In this document: one piece after another, positions 42,390 through 51,734 of the stretch
How positions within the stretch are numbered: the stretch's first letter is position 1
Layout of the letters: each line of letters begins with the position of its first letter
From: Sphingobium sp. CECT 9361
GTDB taxonomy: Bacteria > Pseudomonadota > Alphaproteobacteria > Sphingomonadales > Sphingomonadaceae
Assembly (NCBI RefSeq): GCF_918741285.1
Contig: NZ_CAKKNC010000018.1
Location: 28,787-92,786, forward strand
DNA length: 64,000 nt
Direction of reading: 5' to 3'
Made by a program: the position numbers and the translations under genes
Notes under the pieces: model-generated
Told to the model about the DNA's origin: nothing
Databases searched by the model: none
The model's input: only the letters and a program-made list of their open reading frames with translations

Positions 42390-44516
42390 ATGACAATAAT
42401 TTATATCGCCATAGGGTGCGGCCTGCTGGCCGTGCTGTACGGCATTATCACCGCCAGGCAGGTGCTGAGCGCATCGCCGGGCAACGCGAAGATGCAGGAA
42501 ATTGCGGCCGCCATTCAGGAAGGCGCGCAGGCCTATCTGGCGCGGCAATATCGCACCATCGCCATCGTCGGTGTGGTCGTCGCGGTGCTGGTGTTCGTAT
42601 TTCTGGGGATCACATCGGCCATCGGTTTTTTGATCGGCGCGGTACTTTCGGGCGTGGCCGGCTATATCGGCATGAACATCTCGGTGCGCGCCAATGTGCG
42701 CACGGCGGAGGCTGCGCGCAGTTCGCTGCAAAGCGGGTTGACGGTCGCGTTCCGGGCCGGGGCTATCACGGGGATGCTGGTGGCGGGGCTCGCGCTCCTC
42801 GCGATCTCGGTGTTCTTCTGGTATCTGACGGGGCCGGGCCAACATGCGCCTGACGACCGGCTTGTCATCGACAGCCTTGTCGCGCTAGCCTTCGGTGCGT
42901 CGCTGATTTCGATCTTCGCGCGTCTGGGCGGCGGTATCTTCACAAAGGCTGCGGACGTGGGCGCGGATCTTGTCGGCAAGGTCGAGGCAGGTATCCCCGA
43001 GGACGATCCCCGCAATCCTGCGGTCATCGCGGATAATGTGGGCGACAATGTCGGCGATTGCGCGGGCATGGCCGCCGATCTGTTCGAAACCTATGTCGTT
43101 ACCGTTGGCGCGACGATGGTGCTGATCGCTTTGCTGATAACCGGCATCGACAATGCGCAGTTGATGAAGCTGATGTCCCTGCCGTTGGCGGTGGGCGGTA
43201 TCTGCATTATTACCTCGATCATCGGCACCTACTTCGTGCGGCTGGGGTCGAGCCAGTCGATCATGGGCGCGCTGTACAAGGGATTTTGGGCGACTGCGAT
43301 CCTGTCCATCGGTGCGATCTATTATGTCTGTCATCAGGTGCTTGGTGATCTGAACGCGGTGTTCGGTGCCGATCTGGATGGCACGGGCGGCTATACCGGC
43401 ATGGCGCTGTTCTGGTCCATGATGGTCGGTCTGGGCGTTACCGGGCTGCTGGTCGTCATCACCGAATATTATACCGGCACCAATTACCGCCCGGTCCGCT
43501 CCATCGCCAAGGCTTCGGAGACGGGCCACGGCACCAACGTCATTCAGGGACTGGCGATCAGTCTGGAATCGACCGCGATGCCGACGCTAGTGATCGTGGT
43601 CGGTATCATCATATCGCACCAACTGGCGGGCCTGATCGGCATTGCCTTTGCCGCGACGGCAATGCTGGCGCTGGCCGGGATGGTCGTGGCGCTCGACGCT
43701 TATGGGCCAGTGACCGACAATGCAGGCGGTATCGCCGAAATGGCAGGCATGGAGCAGGACGTGCGGACGCGCACCGACGCGCTCGATGCCGTGGGCAACA
43801 CGACCAAGGCAGTGACGAAGGGCTATGCCATCGGATCGGCAGGGCTGGCGGCACTTGTGCTGTTCGGCGCGTATACGGAGGATCTGAAATTCTATAACTC
43901 GGCGCTCGGGCTGACCGATGCCGTCGATTTCAGCCTCTCCAATCCTTATGTCATCGTCGGGCTCCTGCTTGGCGCGCTATTGCCCTATCTGTTCGGGGCA
44001 ATGGGGATGACGGCTGTGGGCCGTGCTGCCGGGGACGTTGTCAAAGACGTTCGCGCACAGTTTGCGGAGAACAAGGGCATCATGGATGGCACCAGCAAGC
44101 CGGACTATGCCCGCACCGTCGATCTGGTAACGAAAGCGGCGATCAAGGAAATGATCGTGCCGAGCCTGTTGCCCGTACTAGCGCCAATTGTCGTGTACTT
44201 TGCGATTGCGGCGGTGGCGGGTGTGTCCAATGGCTTTGCGGCGCTTGGCGCATTGTTGTTGGGCGTTATCGTCTCCGGTCTGTTTGTTGCGATTTCCATG
44301 ACCAGCGGTGGCGGGGCATGGGACAATGCCAAGAAATATATCGAGGACGGTCATCATGGCGGTAAGGGGAGCGAAGCTCACAAGGCGGCAGTGACGGGCG
44401 ATACCGTGGGCGATCCGTACAAGGATACGGCAGGACCGGCGGTGAACCCGATGATCAAGATCACGAACATCGTGGCGCTGCTGCTGCTGGCAGCACTGGC
44501 GCACGGAGCGGCCTGA
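42390..44516 (+). CDS. hppA: K+-insensitive pyrophosphate-energised proton pump
   Basis: A 708-residue membrane-bound inorganic pyrophosphatase with about 16 transmembrane helices. The active-site signatures are KVEAGIPEDDPRNPAVIADNVGDNVGDCAG and DAYGPVTDNAGGIAEMAGM. At GNTTK (residues 469-473) the position that is Ala in K+-dependent enzymes is Lys, which marks the K+-insensitive type. It couples PPi hydrolysis to proton export across the inner membrane. GAGGAACAGGA lies before the ATG. A GC-rich hairpin follows the stop. Confidence 0.95.
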   Translation: MTIIYIAIGCGLLAVLYGIITARQVLSASPGNAKMQEIAAAIQEGAQAYLARQYRTIAIVGVVVAVLVFVFLGITSAIGFLIGAVLSGVAGYIGMNISVRANVRTAEAARSSLQSGLTVAFRAGAITGMLVAGLALLAISVFFWYLTGPGQHAPDDRLVIDSLVALAFGASLISIFARLGGGIFTKAADVGADLVGKVEAGIPEDDPRNPAVIADNVGDNVGDCAGMAADLFETYVVTVGATMVLIALLITGIDNAQLMKLMSLPLAVGGICIITSIIGTYFVRLGSSQSIMGALYKGFWATAILSIGAIYYVCHQVLGDLNAVFGADLDGTGGYTGMALFWSMMVGLGVTGLLVVITEYYTGTNYRPVRSIAKASETGHGTNVIQGLAISLESTAMPTLVIVVGIIISHQLAGLIGIAFAATAMLALAGMVVALDAYGPVTDNAGGIAEMAGMEQDVRTRTDALDAVGNTTKAVTKGYAIGSAGLAALVLFGAYTEDLKFYNSALGLTDAVDFSLSNPYVIVGLLLGALLPYLFGAMGMTAVGRAAGDVVKDVRAQFAENKGIMDGTSKPDYARTVDLVTKAAIKEMIVPSLLPVLAPIVVYFAIAAVAGVSNGFAALGALLLGVIVSGLFVAISMTSGGGAWDNAKKYIEDGHHGGKGSEAHKAAVTGDTVGDPYKDTAGPAVNPMIKITNIVALLLLAALAHGAA

Positions 44517-44525
44517 GATCGGAGT

Positions 44526-44558
44526 GCGGCGCGGAGTAGGTGATCCTCCCCGCGCCGC
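44526..44558 (+). terminator. GC-rich hairpin after hppA
   Basis: Arms GCGGCGCGG and CCGCGCCGC (9 bp) enclose a 15-base loop in which further AG/CT pairs can form. It begins 9 bases after the hppA stop and lies between the convergent hppA and S41 genes. There is no T-run, so Rho-independent action is uncertain. Confidence 0.5.
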
Positions 44559-44577
44559 TACCCTCCTGCCTTGGACG

Positions 44578-46026
44578 TCAGAACGATCCGGGCACTTCCC
44601 TTTGTATCGTGCTTGGGCGATGTGGAGATACCAGCTTTCGCACGCTTTCCTTGAGCGACTGACCCGTAACGCTGGGGCCACTGGCGATGGGCGTGCAACT
44701 GCGCCCGGCGAGAAAATCGAGAGCTTGGCGGGTGGATGCTTCCTGCGGATCGCCCAAGGCGTGGCCTATGTCATCATCCGACCGGCAGCTTGCCTTTACT
44801 GTACCGGCCAGCCCGTCGAAATAAGCCGATGAGCGCAAACTGTTTTGCACGGAGAACGCCACTGCGCGTAACCGGTCGTCGCACTGGGGTCGGTCGAGCG
44901 CAATCTGGCCCACGGGCTTGCCGTAGGTGTTGCTGCCGATCAGTCCGACAGCCGTATCGAGATACGGTACGAAGCCGTTTATCAGAAGTTCGCTGGCCGA
45001 GGCCGTACCCCCGCCACCGATGAAGGCAATACGGGTGGGGGCGATCGATTCGGTCTGAGGAATGAAGGAATACGTGCTATTTTGTGATTATTTTTCAGAG
45101 CGATAGGTGATGTAGGAAAACACGTCCGAGCTGAATCGGTTCTTACCCATCAGATTGGCCATGACAGCCGCAGTCGATAACAGGCCGCCACCGTTATAGC
45201 GCAAGTCGATGACGACTTCGGTGATGCCCTGATCCCTGAGCATCGCAAATGCATTGCGCAGGGGTGTTTCGGCAGGCGTAATGAAGGTACGCAAGTTGAT
45301 GTAGCCGACGCGCCGCCCGCCATCGTCGATGATTTTCGCACCATAGCGGGTCGACACCGGCAGCAAAGTAAAGTCCGCCTTTGTAACATTGACTTCGTGC
45401 ATGCCGGTGGCGTCATTGATGCGCAGCCGCCGGGTGACGCCCACATCGTCCGGGCCAAGCGCATTGCTAACGCCATCCAAGCCGCTGGCTGCCGCGATAT
45501 CGGCCACGGATCGCATATCCGATGCGCTTGTGCCGATCGCAAGTATTTCCGCGCCGCGATCTATCCCGGCGTTAAGTGCGGGCGCGTTTTCGAATGCTTC
45601 GATGACGAAAATGCGCCGCTGCGCCGAATCCGTGGCAAGGCGAAAGCCGAAACCTGCGCTGGACCCGGCATTATAGTAGGCATTTTCCTCGGCAATCGAT
45701 GTGACATAAGTGAAATAGCGATCCCGGCGTTGGCCGCGCGCGGTGGCCGTAAGCGCGTCGACATAATCGCCGAGCGTACTGTAGGCAGCAGGGTCGAGGC
45801 TGGCAGGAAGCGTTTCGGGGAAAAGATACCATTCCCGCATCTGCGCGGCCGCCCAGTCCTGCCGATCGCGCAAGGCGCATCCGGCGGTGGGAGTGGGTGT
45901 AGGTGTTGGAACCGGGGTCGGTGTTGGCGTGGGGGTAGGTGCGCTGGTGCCCGAACCGCCACCGCCACAGGCAGACAGAAGAGCCAGCGCCGCCGTCATC
46001 CCGATCAATCGTCGAAATCGCATCAT
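44578..46026 (-). pseudogene. S41 family peptidase lipoprotein, interrupted by an in-frame stop
   Basis: The gene reads as a C-terminal processing protease-type lipoprotein: lipobox LALLSACGGG, a Thr-Pro repeat linker (PTPTPTPTP, then PTPTPTPTA), an N-terminal helical part, a PDZ-like part and VVIDLRYNGGG. At 45088-45090 a TAA interrupts the frame after ITYRSEK. The same frame then continues open for 169 codons with the expected S41 sequence, including the catalytic Ser region GGGGTASASELLINGF at about 44985-45035 and SNTYGKPVGQIALD, to a stop at 44578. The product of the first part (about 312 residues) would lack the catalytic Ser. It could be a nonsense mutation, a sequencing error or a site of stop read-through. 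Confidence 0.82.
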
Positions 46027-46280
46027 ACCCCCCAATGCCACCAGTCCGGTTATGCACGATGCGATATGATTGCGTTATGAATATTCTCTTAGAGTTTCAA
46101 AATGTCCGAATTTTGTTCGAGAAACGTCGCGGGGAGGTCCGCCATAAGGGTGCAGGGAGGCGCTGAAGCAATCCTGACGGCGTCTTTCCAAGCCACAGAA
46201 TATTCTCCGCTAGGAAGAGGCGCAGATTGTAAAAATTGAGTCCTACATGCTAGCGTATCGCACGGTTTCCGGGGGGATGT

Positions 46281-48245
46281 ATGCAACGCGTTATTCATGG
46301 ACTGCTTGTTACTGGTGTTGTTTTTGCAGGGTCGTTGGGGTCCATTCCTGCTTTGGCGCAGAGCGCGGCGAGCGAAAAGACAGCGACTGCTGAACGTAAA
46401 CTCATTCCGATAGAACATTTTGCGGAGCTACCGTTCCTTGAGGAGCCCAGCCTCTCTCCCGACGGTAAGAAAATTGCTGCGAAGATGGCGATCAACGGGC
46501 AGCAGGCACTTGTGATCCTGGGGCTTTACAGCAACGACAAGTCACTGAAGGCAGTAAATGCAGGCAAGAACGACCTTAACTGGTGGTCGTGGGTAAATGA
46601 CGACTGGTTGATCGCAGGTATTGGATCCAGCCAGTTCGTCCAGGGGCAAAGCTTCTATCTGCGTCGGCTGGCCGGAATTAGATCCGATGGCGCTAAAATC
46701 AATATGCTCGTGAGCAGGCAGGCCGCTCAGGCCGCAGATGACGTGCTTTGGAAGGCCCAGGATGGTTCTGCCGATATTCTACTGGCTTATCAGAGCTCTA
46801 TTTACATCGGTGACGCTGGTTTCTGGCCAGAGGTTGACCGTGTAGACGTGTCCACGGGCAAGACACGCAAGATCGTGTCGTCCAAATCCAGCGTTTTCGA
46901 TTGGTATGCCGATGCCCAAGGCGCGGTGCGTATGGGAATTGGCTATGTCGATGGCTCGCGTACATACCGACTTCACTATCGTCCCGACGCAACGGGGCCG
47001 TTTCGCGTGGTCGATAGAGCCGATCTTCGGCGGGACGAAAGTCTCACAGTCCCGACCATGTTTCTGGCGGACCCCACCAAAGCAATTACGCGAAGCGATG
47101 AGGCCGATTTTTCTTCTTTTTACGAACTCGATTTGACCACGATGGAGAAGGGTAAACGGGTGTTCGGTGTGCCAGGCTATGATGTGGATAGCTTGATTTC
47201 AGATCGTGCAGGTACTGGCGTGGCAGGGTATCGCTATACTTCCGAAGGCGCAAAAGTGCATTGGACCGACCCCGAAATGGCTCAGATCCAAGCCGACATC
47301 GACAAAGCGCTAGGGACGCGCAAGGGAACGATCGTGTCGATGAGCCGGGATTGGTCGACACTACTTGTCCATGTTGGAGCAGCCGACCGTGCGGGCGCCT
47401 ATTATGTGTTCAGGCCGACGGAGAGCAAGATGTCCTTGCTTGCAAAAGAGTATAGCGCATTGGGAACGGCACCGCTCTCTCCGGTTCGGACCGTCCATTA
47501 CAAAGCGCGTGACGGATTGGAAATTGCTGCGGTGCTGACCCTACCTGCCGGTCGCGATGCCCGCAATTTACCTATGATCCTTCTGCCGCACGGAGGCCCC
47601 TTCGCACGCGACAGCGAAACATTCGATTGGTGGACGCAGTTCCTGGCCAATCGCGGTTATGCGGTCATCCAGCCGAACTATCGCGGCTCTTCTGGCTATG
47701 GCGTCAGCTTTGCCGAAAAAGGAGAAGGGCAGTGGGGTTTGGCGATGCAGGATGACCTGAACGATGCCGTCGATTGGGCCGTAAAAGAAGGCATCGTAGA
47801 TAAGGATCGTGTTTGCATAGCCGGGGCATCTTATGGGGGCTATGCCGCATTTCGGGCCGCACAGCGCGATGGCGGACGCTTCAAATGCGCGATATCCTAT
47901 GCAGGCGTCTCCGACCTTGGTGCGATGATGGCGTTCGATGGGCGCTTTTTAAACGGCGGTCGTCGACGTGACTGGATGCGCAAGCAGGCACCGGATTACA
48001 ACGCGGTGTCACCGGTCAATTTCGCAAGCGAGTTCTCCATCCCGATGTTGGTCATGCATGGCAAAGAAGATTTGCGCGTGCCGGTCAAACAATCGCGGGA
48101 AATGGTGGAAAAGCTGAAGGCTGCAGGTAAGCCGGTCACATATATCGAGCAGCCTCTTGGCGACCACCATTTCTCTCGTGGGCCGGATCGATTGCAGTTC
48201 CTTAAGGAAATGGAAGCCTTCCTGGCGAAGTATAATCCGGCCTAA
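46281..48245 (+). CDS. S9 family (prolyl oligopeptidase-type) peptidase
   Basis: A 654-residue secreted peptidase. Signal peptide (VIHGLLVTGVVFAGSLGSIPALAQ, shown here in part), a seven-bladed propeller region up to about residue 390, then an alpha/beta hydrolase domain. The catalytic Ser is S517 in GASYGGYAAF, the Asp is D597 in HGKEDLRVP, and the His is in GDHHFS (about 629-630). LPHGGPFARDSETFDWW and NYRGSSGYG are typical of dipeptidyl/acylaminoacyl peptidases. It would cleave peptides in the periplasm. The 255 bases upstream hold no other gene. Confidence 0.9.
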   Translation: MQRVIHGLLVTGVVFAGSLGSIPALAQSAASEKTATAERKLIPIEHFAELPFLEEPSLSPDGKKIAAKMAINGQQALVILGLYSNDKSLKAVNAGKNDLNWWSWVNDDWLIAGIGSSQFVQGQSFYLRRLAGIRSDGAKINMLVSRQAAQAADDVLWKAQDGSADILLAYQSSIYIGDAGFWPEVDRVDVSTGKTRKIVSSKSSVFDWYADAQGAVRMGIGYVDGSRTYRLHYRPDATGPFRVVDRADLRRDESLTVPTMFLADPTKAITRSDEADFSSFYELDLTTMEKGKRVFGVPGYDVDSLISDRAGTGVAGYRYTSEGAKVHWTDPEMAQIQADIDKALGTRKGTIVSMSRDWSTLLVHVGAADRAGAYYVFRPTESKMSLLAKEYSALGTAPLSPVRTVHYKARDGLEIAAVLTLPAGRDARNLPMILLPHGGPFARDSETFDWWTQFLANRGYAVIQPNYRGSSGYGVSFAEKGEGQWGLAMQDDLNDAVDWAVKEGIVDKDRVCIAGASYGGYAAFRAAQRDGGRFKCAISYAGVSDLGAMMAFDGRFLNGGRRRDWMRKQAPDYNAVSPVNFASEFSIPMLVMHGKEDLRVPVKQSREMVEKLKAAGKPVTYIEQPLGDHHFSRGPDRLQFLKEMEAFLAKYNPA

Positions 48246-48295
48246 GCCGCAGGGTCGGCCCTTGCCTCGTCGGCTATGCTGCCTATAGCGGCGAC

Positions 48296-49426
48296 ATGCG
48301 TTCGTCAGCCGATCTCTTTGCTGCACAGCTTTCCGCCCTGCAATCGCGGGGACGGTTGCGGCGGTTGGTGCCGCGTACAGGGCTCGACTTTGCTTCCAAC
48401 GATTTTCTGGGACTGGCGAACGATTCCGTCATTGCACAGGCGGTGGCGGACGCGGTTTCGCGTGGCGTTCCGGTGGGGTCTGGCGGCTCGCGGTTGTTGC
48501 GGGGCAATGCGCCGGAGCACGAAGAACTTGAGTTGCAGGCGTCGACTTATTTCGGAAGCGAGGCGGCGCTGTACTTCGCCAATGGCTTTGCCGCGAACAT
48601 GGCGCTGCTGGCGTGCCTGCCGCAGCGAGGCGATCTGATCGTTGCCGATGCGCTGATCCATGCCAGCGCGCATGACGGCATCCGGCAGTCCAAGGCAGCG
48701 CATGTTTTTGCGGCGCATAACGATCCGAACGCGTTCGCCGATGCTATCGCGCAATGGCGCACCGGGGGCGGCACCGGACGGGTGTGGATTGCCATCGAGA
48801 CGCTATACAGCATGGATGGCGACATCGCGCCGGTGGCCGCGCTGGCGGAGATTGCAGTGCAACACGATGCGATACTGCTATTCGACGAAGCGCATGCGAC
48901 GGGGGTGTTCGGCCCCGGTGGGCGCGGGATTGCCGCGGCGCTGGAAGGGCAGGGCAATGTCGTGTCGTTGCACACATGCGGTAAGGCGCTGGGGGTCGAG
49001 GGGGCATTGGTTTGCGGCCCACGATCGGTCGTCGACTGGCTGGTAAACCGCGCGCGGCCTTTCATATTCTCGACCGCGCCTTCGCCGTTGATGGCGGTGG
49101 CTGTTGGGGCAGCATTGCGCCGGATCGAGGGGGCGGACGATCTGCGATCGGACTTGCTGGCCTTGCGGGACCGGGCTGCGGAGGCGATCTGCGCGCCGCT
49201 GGGCTTGCCCGAACCCGAGAGTCAGATTTTGCCGGTCATCATCGGTGAAGACAAGCGGACGATGGTTGTCGCAGCGGCGTTGCAGGCGGCAGGGTTCGAT
49301 GTGCGGGGGATTCGCCCGCCGACGGTTGCGCCGGGGACATCGCGGTTGCGTATTTCGCTGACGCTCAATATCGGGCTGGCGGATGTCGATGCGCTGGGTC
49401 TGGAATTGCGGGAGGCTATGGCGTGA
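48296..49426 (+). CDS. bioF: 8-amino-7-oxononanoate synthase
   Basis: A 376-residue PLP enzyme of the alpha-oxoamine synthase family that joins pimeloyl thioester and alanine in biotin synthesis. Blocks: LDFASNDFLGLANDSV, GSGGSRLLRGNAPEH, ALYFANGFAANMALL, SLHTCGKALGVEGA with the PLP Lys, and IFSTAPSPLM. The start at 48296 lies at ATGCGTTCG. It begins bioF-bioD-bioA; the stop overlaps the bioD start by 4 bases. Confidence 0.93.
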   Translation: MRSSADLFAAQLSALQSRGRLRRLVPRTGLDFASNDFLGLANDSVIAQAVADAVSRGVPVGSGGSRLLRGNAPEHEELELQASTYFGSEAALYFANGFAANMALLACLPQRGDLIVADALIHASAHDGIRQSKAAHVFAAHNDPNAFADAIAQWRTGGGTGRVWIAIETLYSMDGDIAPVAALAEIAVQHDAILLFDEAHATGVFGPGGRGIAAALEGQGNVVSLHTCGKALGVEGALVCGPRSVVDWLVNRARPFIFSTAPSPLMAVAVGAALRRIEGADDLRSDLLALRDRAAEAICAPLGLPEPESQILPVIIGEDKRTMVVAAALQAAGFDVRGIRPPTVAPGTSRLRISLTLNIGLADVDALGLELREAMA

Positions 49427-50058
49427 CGCAGGCTGTGGTGGTGACAGGGACCGATACCGGCATCGGCAAAACGGTGTTCGCGGCCGGACTGACGGCGGCA
49501 CTGGGCGCGCATTACTGGAAGGCGGTGCAGGCCGGGCTGGAGCCGGAGGGGGATGCGCAGACGGTGGCTACGCTGGCTGCGCTGTCCGCTGAACGCATCG
49601 TCCCGGAAGCGTATCGGCTGACGACGCCCGCTTCGCCGCATCTGGCCGCGCGTATAGATGGTGTGGAAATCGATCTGGCGCGATTGGCGTTGCCGGATAT
49701 CGCCGGACCGTTGGTGGTCGAAGGGGCGGGGGGTGTCCTCGTGCCGTTGAGCGAGACAGTGCTGTATGCGGATATGTTCGCACGGTGGCGCATGCCGGTG
49801 ATCCTATGCGCGCGGACTGGATTGGGTACGATCAACCATAGCCTGCTCAGCATCGAAGCGTTGCGCGCGCGCGATGTGCCTTTGCTGGGAATCGTGTTTA
49901 TCGGCGATGCGCACGAAGAGAACGAACGGATCGTTCCGGTGCTGGGGAGAGTCGCGTCGTTAGGGCGGTTGCCGATGCTCGATCCGTTGACACCGGATAC
50001 GCTGGGGGCGGCGATGCAGGATTGCATCGATATGGCGGCGATAAGGGCGGCTCTGTGA
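49423..50058 (+). CDS. bioD: Dethiobiotin synthetase
   Basis: A 211-residue ATP-dependent enzyme that makes dethiobiotin from diaminopelargonate, bicarbonate and ATP. The P-loop is VVTGTDTGIGKTVFAAGL, the conserved KAVQAGLEPEG block follows, and VVEGAGGVLVPLSETVLYADM is the second signature. It is coupled to bioF (ATGA). A 118-base gap with a palindromic repeat separates it from bioA. Confidence 0.93.
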   Translation: MTQAVVVTGTDTGIGKTVFAAGLTAALGAHYWKAVQAGLEPEGDAQTVATLAALSAERIVPEAYRLTTPASPHLAARIDGVEIDLARLALPDIAGPLVVEGAGGVLVPLSETVLYADMFARWRMPVILCARTGLGTINHSLLSIEALRARDVPLLGIVFIGDAHEENERIVPVLGRVASLGRLPMLDPLTPDTLGAAMQDCIDMAAIRAAL

Positions 50059-50065
50059 GTGTTTT

Positions 50066-50154
50066 CGTCATTCCCGCGCAGGCGAGAATCCATCTTCGAA
50101 GCTATCTCCAGATGAGACGTCGGGAGATGGATTCCCGCTGGCGCGGGAATGACG
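50066..50154. repeat. Palindromic dispersed-type repeat between bioD and bioA
   Basis: An imperfect inverted repeat of two 29-base arms (50066-50094 and 50126-50154). Each arm pairs CGTCATTCCCGCG with CGCGGGAATGACG at the outer end and AATCCATC with GATGGATT at the inner end; the spacer is 31 bases. Elements with CGTCATTCCCGC ends are a recurrent intergenic repeat type in proteobacteria (REP/MITE-like). It could form a hairpin in the bio mRNA between bioD and bioA. I saw no second copy in this window. Confidence 0.75.
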
Positions 50155-50176
50155 GTAGTTGTGGAGGTGGGGTGTT

Positions 50177-51427
50177 ATGACCTCTCCCGTTTGGCATCCC
50201 TTTACCCAGCATGGGTTGAACGAACCTATACCCCGGATCGTGCGCGCAGAAGGTGCGGTGCTGCACTGCGCCGATGGCAGCAGTTTGATCGATGCGATAT
50301 CAAGCTGGTGGGTGACTACACACGGCCATTGCCATCCGCGCATTGTTGCGGCGATTGCCACGCAGGCCGCAACGCTCGATCAGGTGATCTTTGCAGGTTA
50401 TACGCACGACCCTGCCGAAGCCGTGGCGCGGGGTCTGGTCGCGCTGGCGCCTAATGGGCTCGACCATGTGTTCTTTTCCGACAGCGGATCGACGGCAGTG
50501 GAAGTCGCGCTGAAGATGGCGTTGGGTTACTGGAATGTAGTCGATCCGCGTCGGGTATCCATCGTCGTGATGGAGCATAGCTATCATGGCGACACCATCG
50601 GCGCGATGTCGGTGGGGGAGCGGGGGGCGTTCAACCGCGCCTACGAACCGCTGTTGTTCGATGTCGTTACAGTGCCGTTTCCGGCTGCGGGGCGAGAGCA
50701 GGTTACGTTCGATGCGCTGGAGGCGGCCTGTGCTGCGAAGCCTGCGGCTTTCATTGTCGAACCGCTGATCCTGGGCGCGGGTGGGATGCTGATGTATCCG
50801 GCCTGGGTACTACGCGAGATGGCAGCGATCTGTGGGCGGCATGACGTGCTGTTCATCGCTGACGAAGTGATGACCGGATGGGGACGGACCGGCACACTGT
50901 TCGCCTGTGAGCAAGCCGATGTGGCGCCAGACATACTGTGCGTGGCCAAGGGCATTACCGGCGGCGCGATCCCGCTGGCCGCGACGTTGGCGAGCGGGCG
51001 TATATTCGAAGCGCATCTTTCCACCGACCGGGCGAAGATGTTCTTCCATTCGAGCAGCTATACCGCCAACCCCATCGCCTGCGCCGCCGCCGCTGCGAAT
51101 CTTTCCATCTGGGCTGAGGAGGATGTGCTGGGCCGGATCGCGGTGTTGTCGCAGGGGATATCGGATCGACTGGCCGGTCTGGATACGGCCGCTTTCACGA
51201 GCCCGCGCCAGCAAGGCACCATTGCTGCGGTCGATCTTGTCACCGGCGATCATGGCTATCTGTCGTCGGTCGCGCCAGCATTGCGCGCGTTCTTTCTGGA
51301 GCGAGGACTATTGCTGCGGCCGCTGGGCAACACTATCTATGTCATGCCGCCTTATTGTACCGATGCCGGACAATTGACGTGCATCTTCGATGCCATAGCC
51401 GAGGCGGGTATGCTGTTCGCCCGATAG
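50177..51427 (+). CDS. bioA: Adenosylmethionine-8-amino-7-oxononanoate transaminase
   Basis: A 416-residue class III aminotransferase. VWHPFTQHGLNEPIPRI, DAISSWWVTTHGHCHPRI, FFSDSGSTAVEVALKMAL, EHSYHGDTIGAMSVGERG, FIADEVMTGWGRTG and CVAKGITGG with the PLP Lys are all present and typical of BioA. It uses S-adenosylmethionine as the amino donor. I start at ATG 50177 behind GGAGGTGGGG; the upstream GTG would add six residues from the ribosome-binding region. Confidence 0.94.
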   Translation: MTSPVWHPFTQHGLNEPIPRIVRAEGAVLHCADGSSLIDAISSWWVTTHGHCHPRIVAAIATQAATLDQVIFAGYTHDPAEAVARGLVALAPNGLDHVFFSDSGSTAVEVALKMALGYWNVVDPRRVSIVVMEHSYHGDTIGAMSVGERGAFNRAYEPLLFDVVTVPFPAAGREQVTFDALEAACAAKPAAFIVEPLILGAGGMLMYPAWVLREMAAICGRHDVLFIADEVMTGWGRTGTLFACEQADVAPDILCVAKGITGGAIPLAATLASGRIFEAHLSTDRAKMFFHSSSYTANPIACAAAAANLSIWAEEDVLGRIAVLSQGISDRLAGLDTAAFTSPRQQGTIAAVDLVTGDHGYLSSVAPALRAFFLERGLLLRPLGNTIYVMPPYCTDAGQLTCIFDAIAEAGMLFAR

Positions 51428-51515
51428 CGCCAAATACAGCGCGGCAACGGCATAGCTTTTCATTTGCACTCTTTGCCGCTATGGCGGCGCGAAATTTTTG
51501 GTTTATCGGGATATT

Positions 51516-51734
51516 ATGGCGAAAGAAGAACTGCTTGAAATGCGCGGATCGGTTGTGGAATTGCTTCCCAACGCGATGTTCCGTGTAAAGCTTGAAAATG
51601 ATCATGAAATATTGGGCCACACCGCGGGCAAGATGCGCAAGAACCGCATCCGCGTGCTGGTGGGCGATGAAGTGCTCGTCGAATTGACGCCTTACGATCT
51701 GACCAAGGGTCGGATTACCTACCGCTTCAAATGA
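51516..51734 (+). CDS. infA: Translation initiation factor IF-1
   Basis: A 72-residue OB-fold protein (MAKEELLEMRGSVVELLPN, KLENDHEILGHTAGKMRKNRI, YDLTKGRITYRFK) that matches IF-1 along its length. The start at 51516 is the family start; a frame six codons longer has no support. The stop overlaps the Maf gene start by 4 bases. It binds the 30S A site during initiation. Confidence 0.96.
   Translation: MAKEELLEMRGSVVELLPNAMFRVKLENDHEILGHTAGKMRKNRIRVLVGDEVLVELTPYDLTKGRITYRFK

Noticed and set aside
41277..42845. A 522-codon minus-strand frame opposite thiL and hppA
   Set aside because: Shadow frame opposite two clear genes, with low-complexity Arg/His/Pro composition.
45885..45955. Thr-Pro repeat DNA in the S41 lipoprotein as a phase-variation tract
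   Set aside because: The repeat units differ in their third codon positions, so it is a coding linker and not a simple sequence repeat prone to slippage.
50066..50154. CRISPR-like array in the bio operon
   Set aside because: There is only one palindromic unit, without direct repeats or regular spacers; no cas gene is present in the window.
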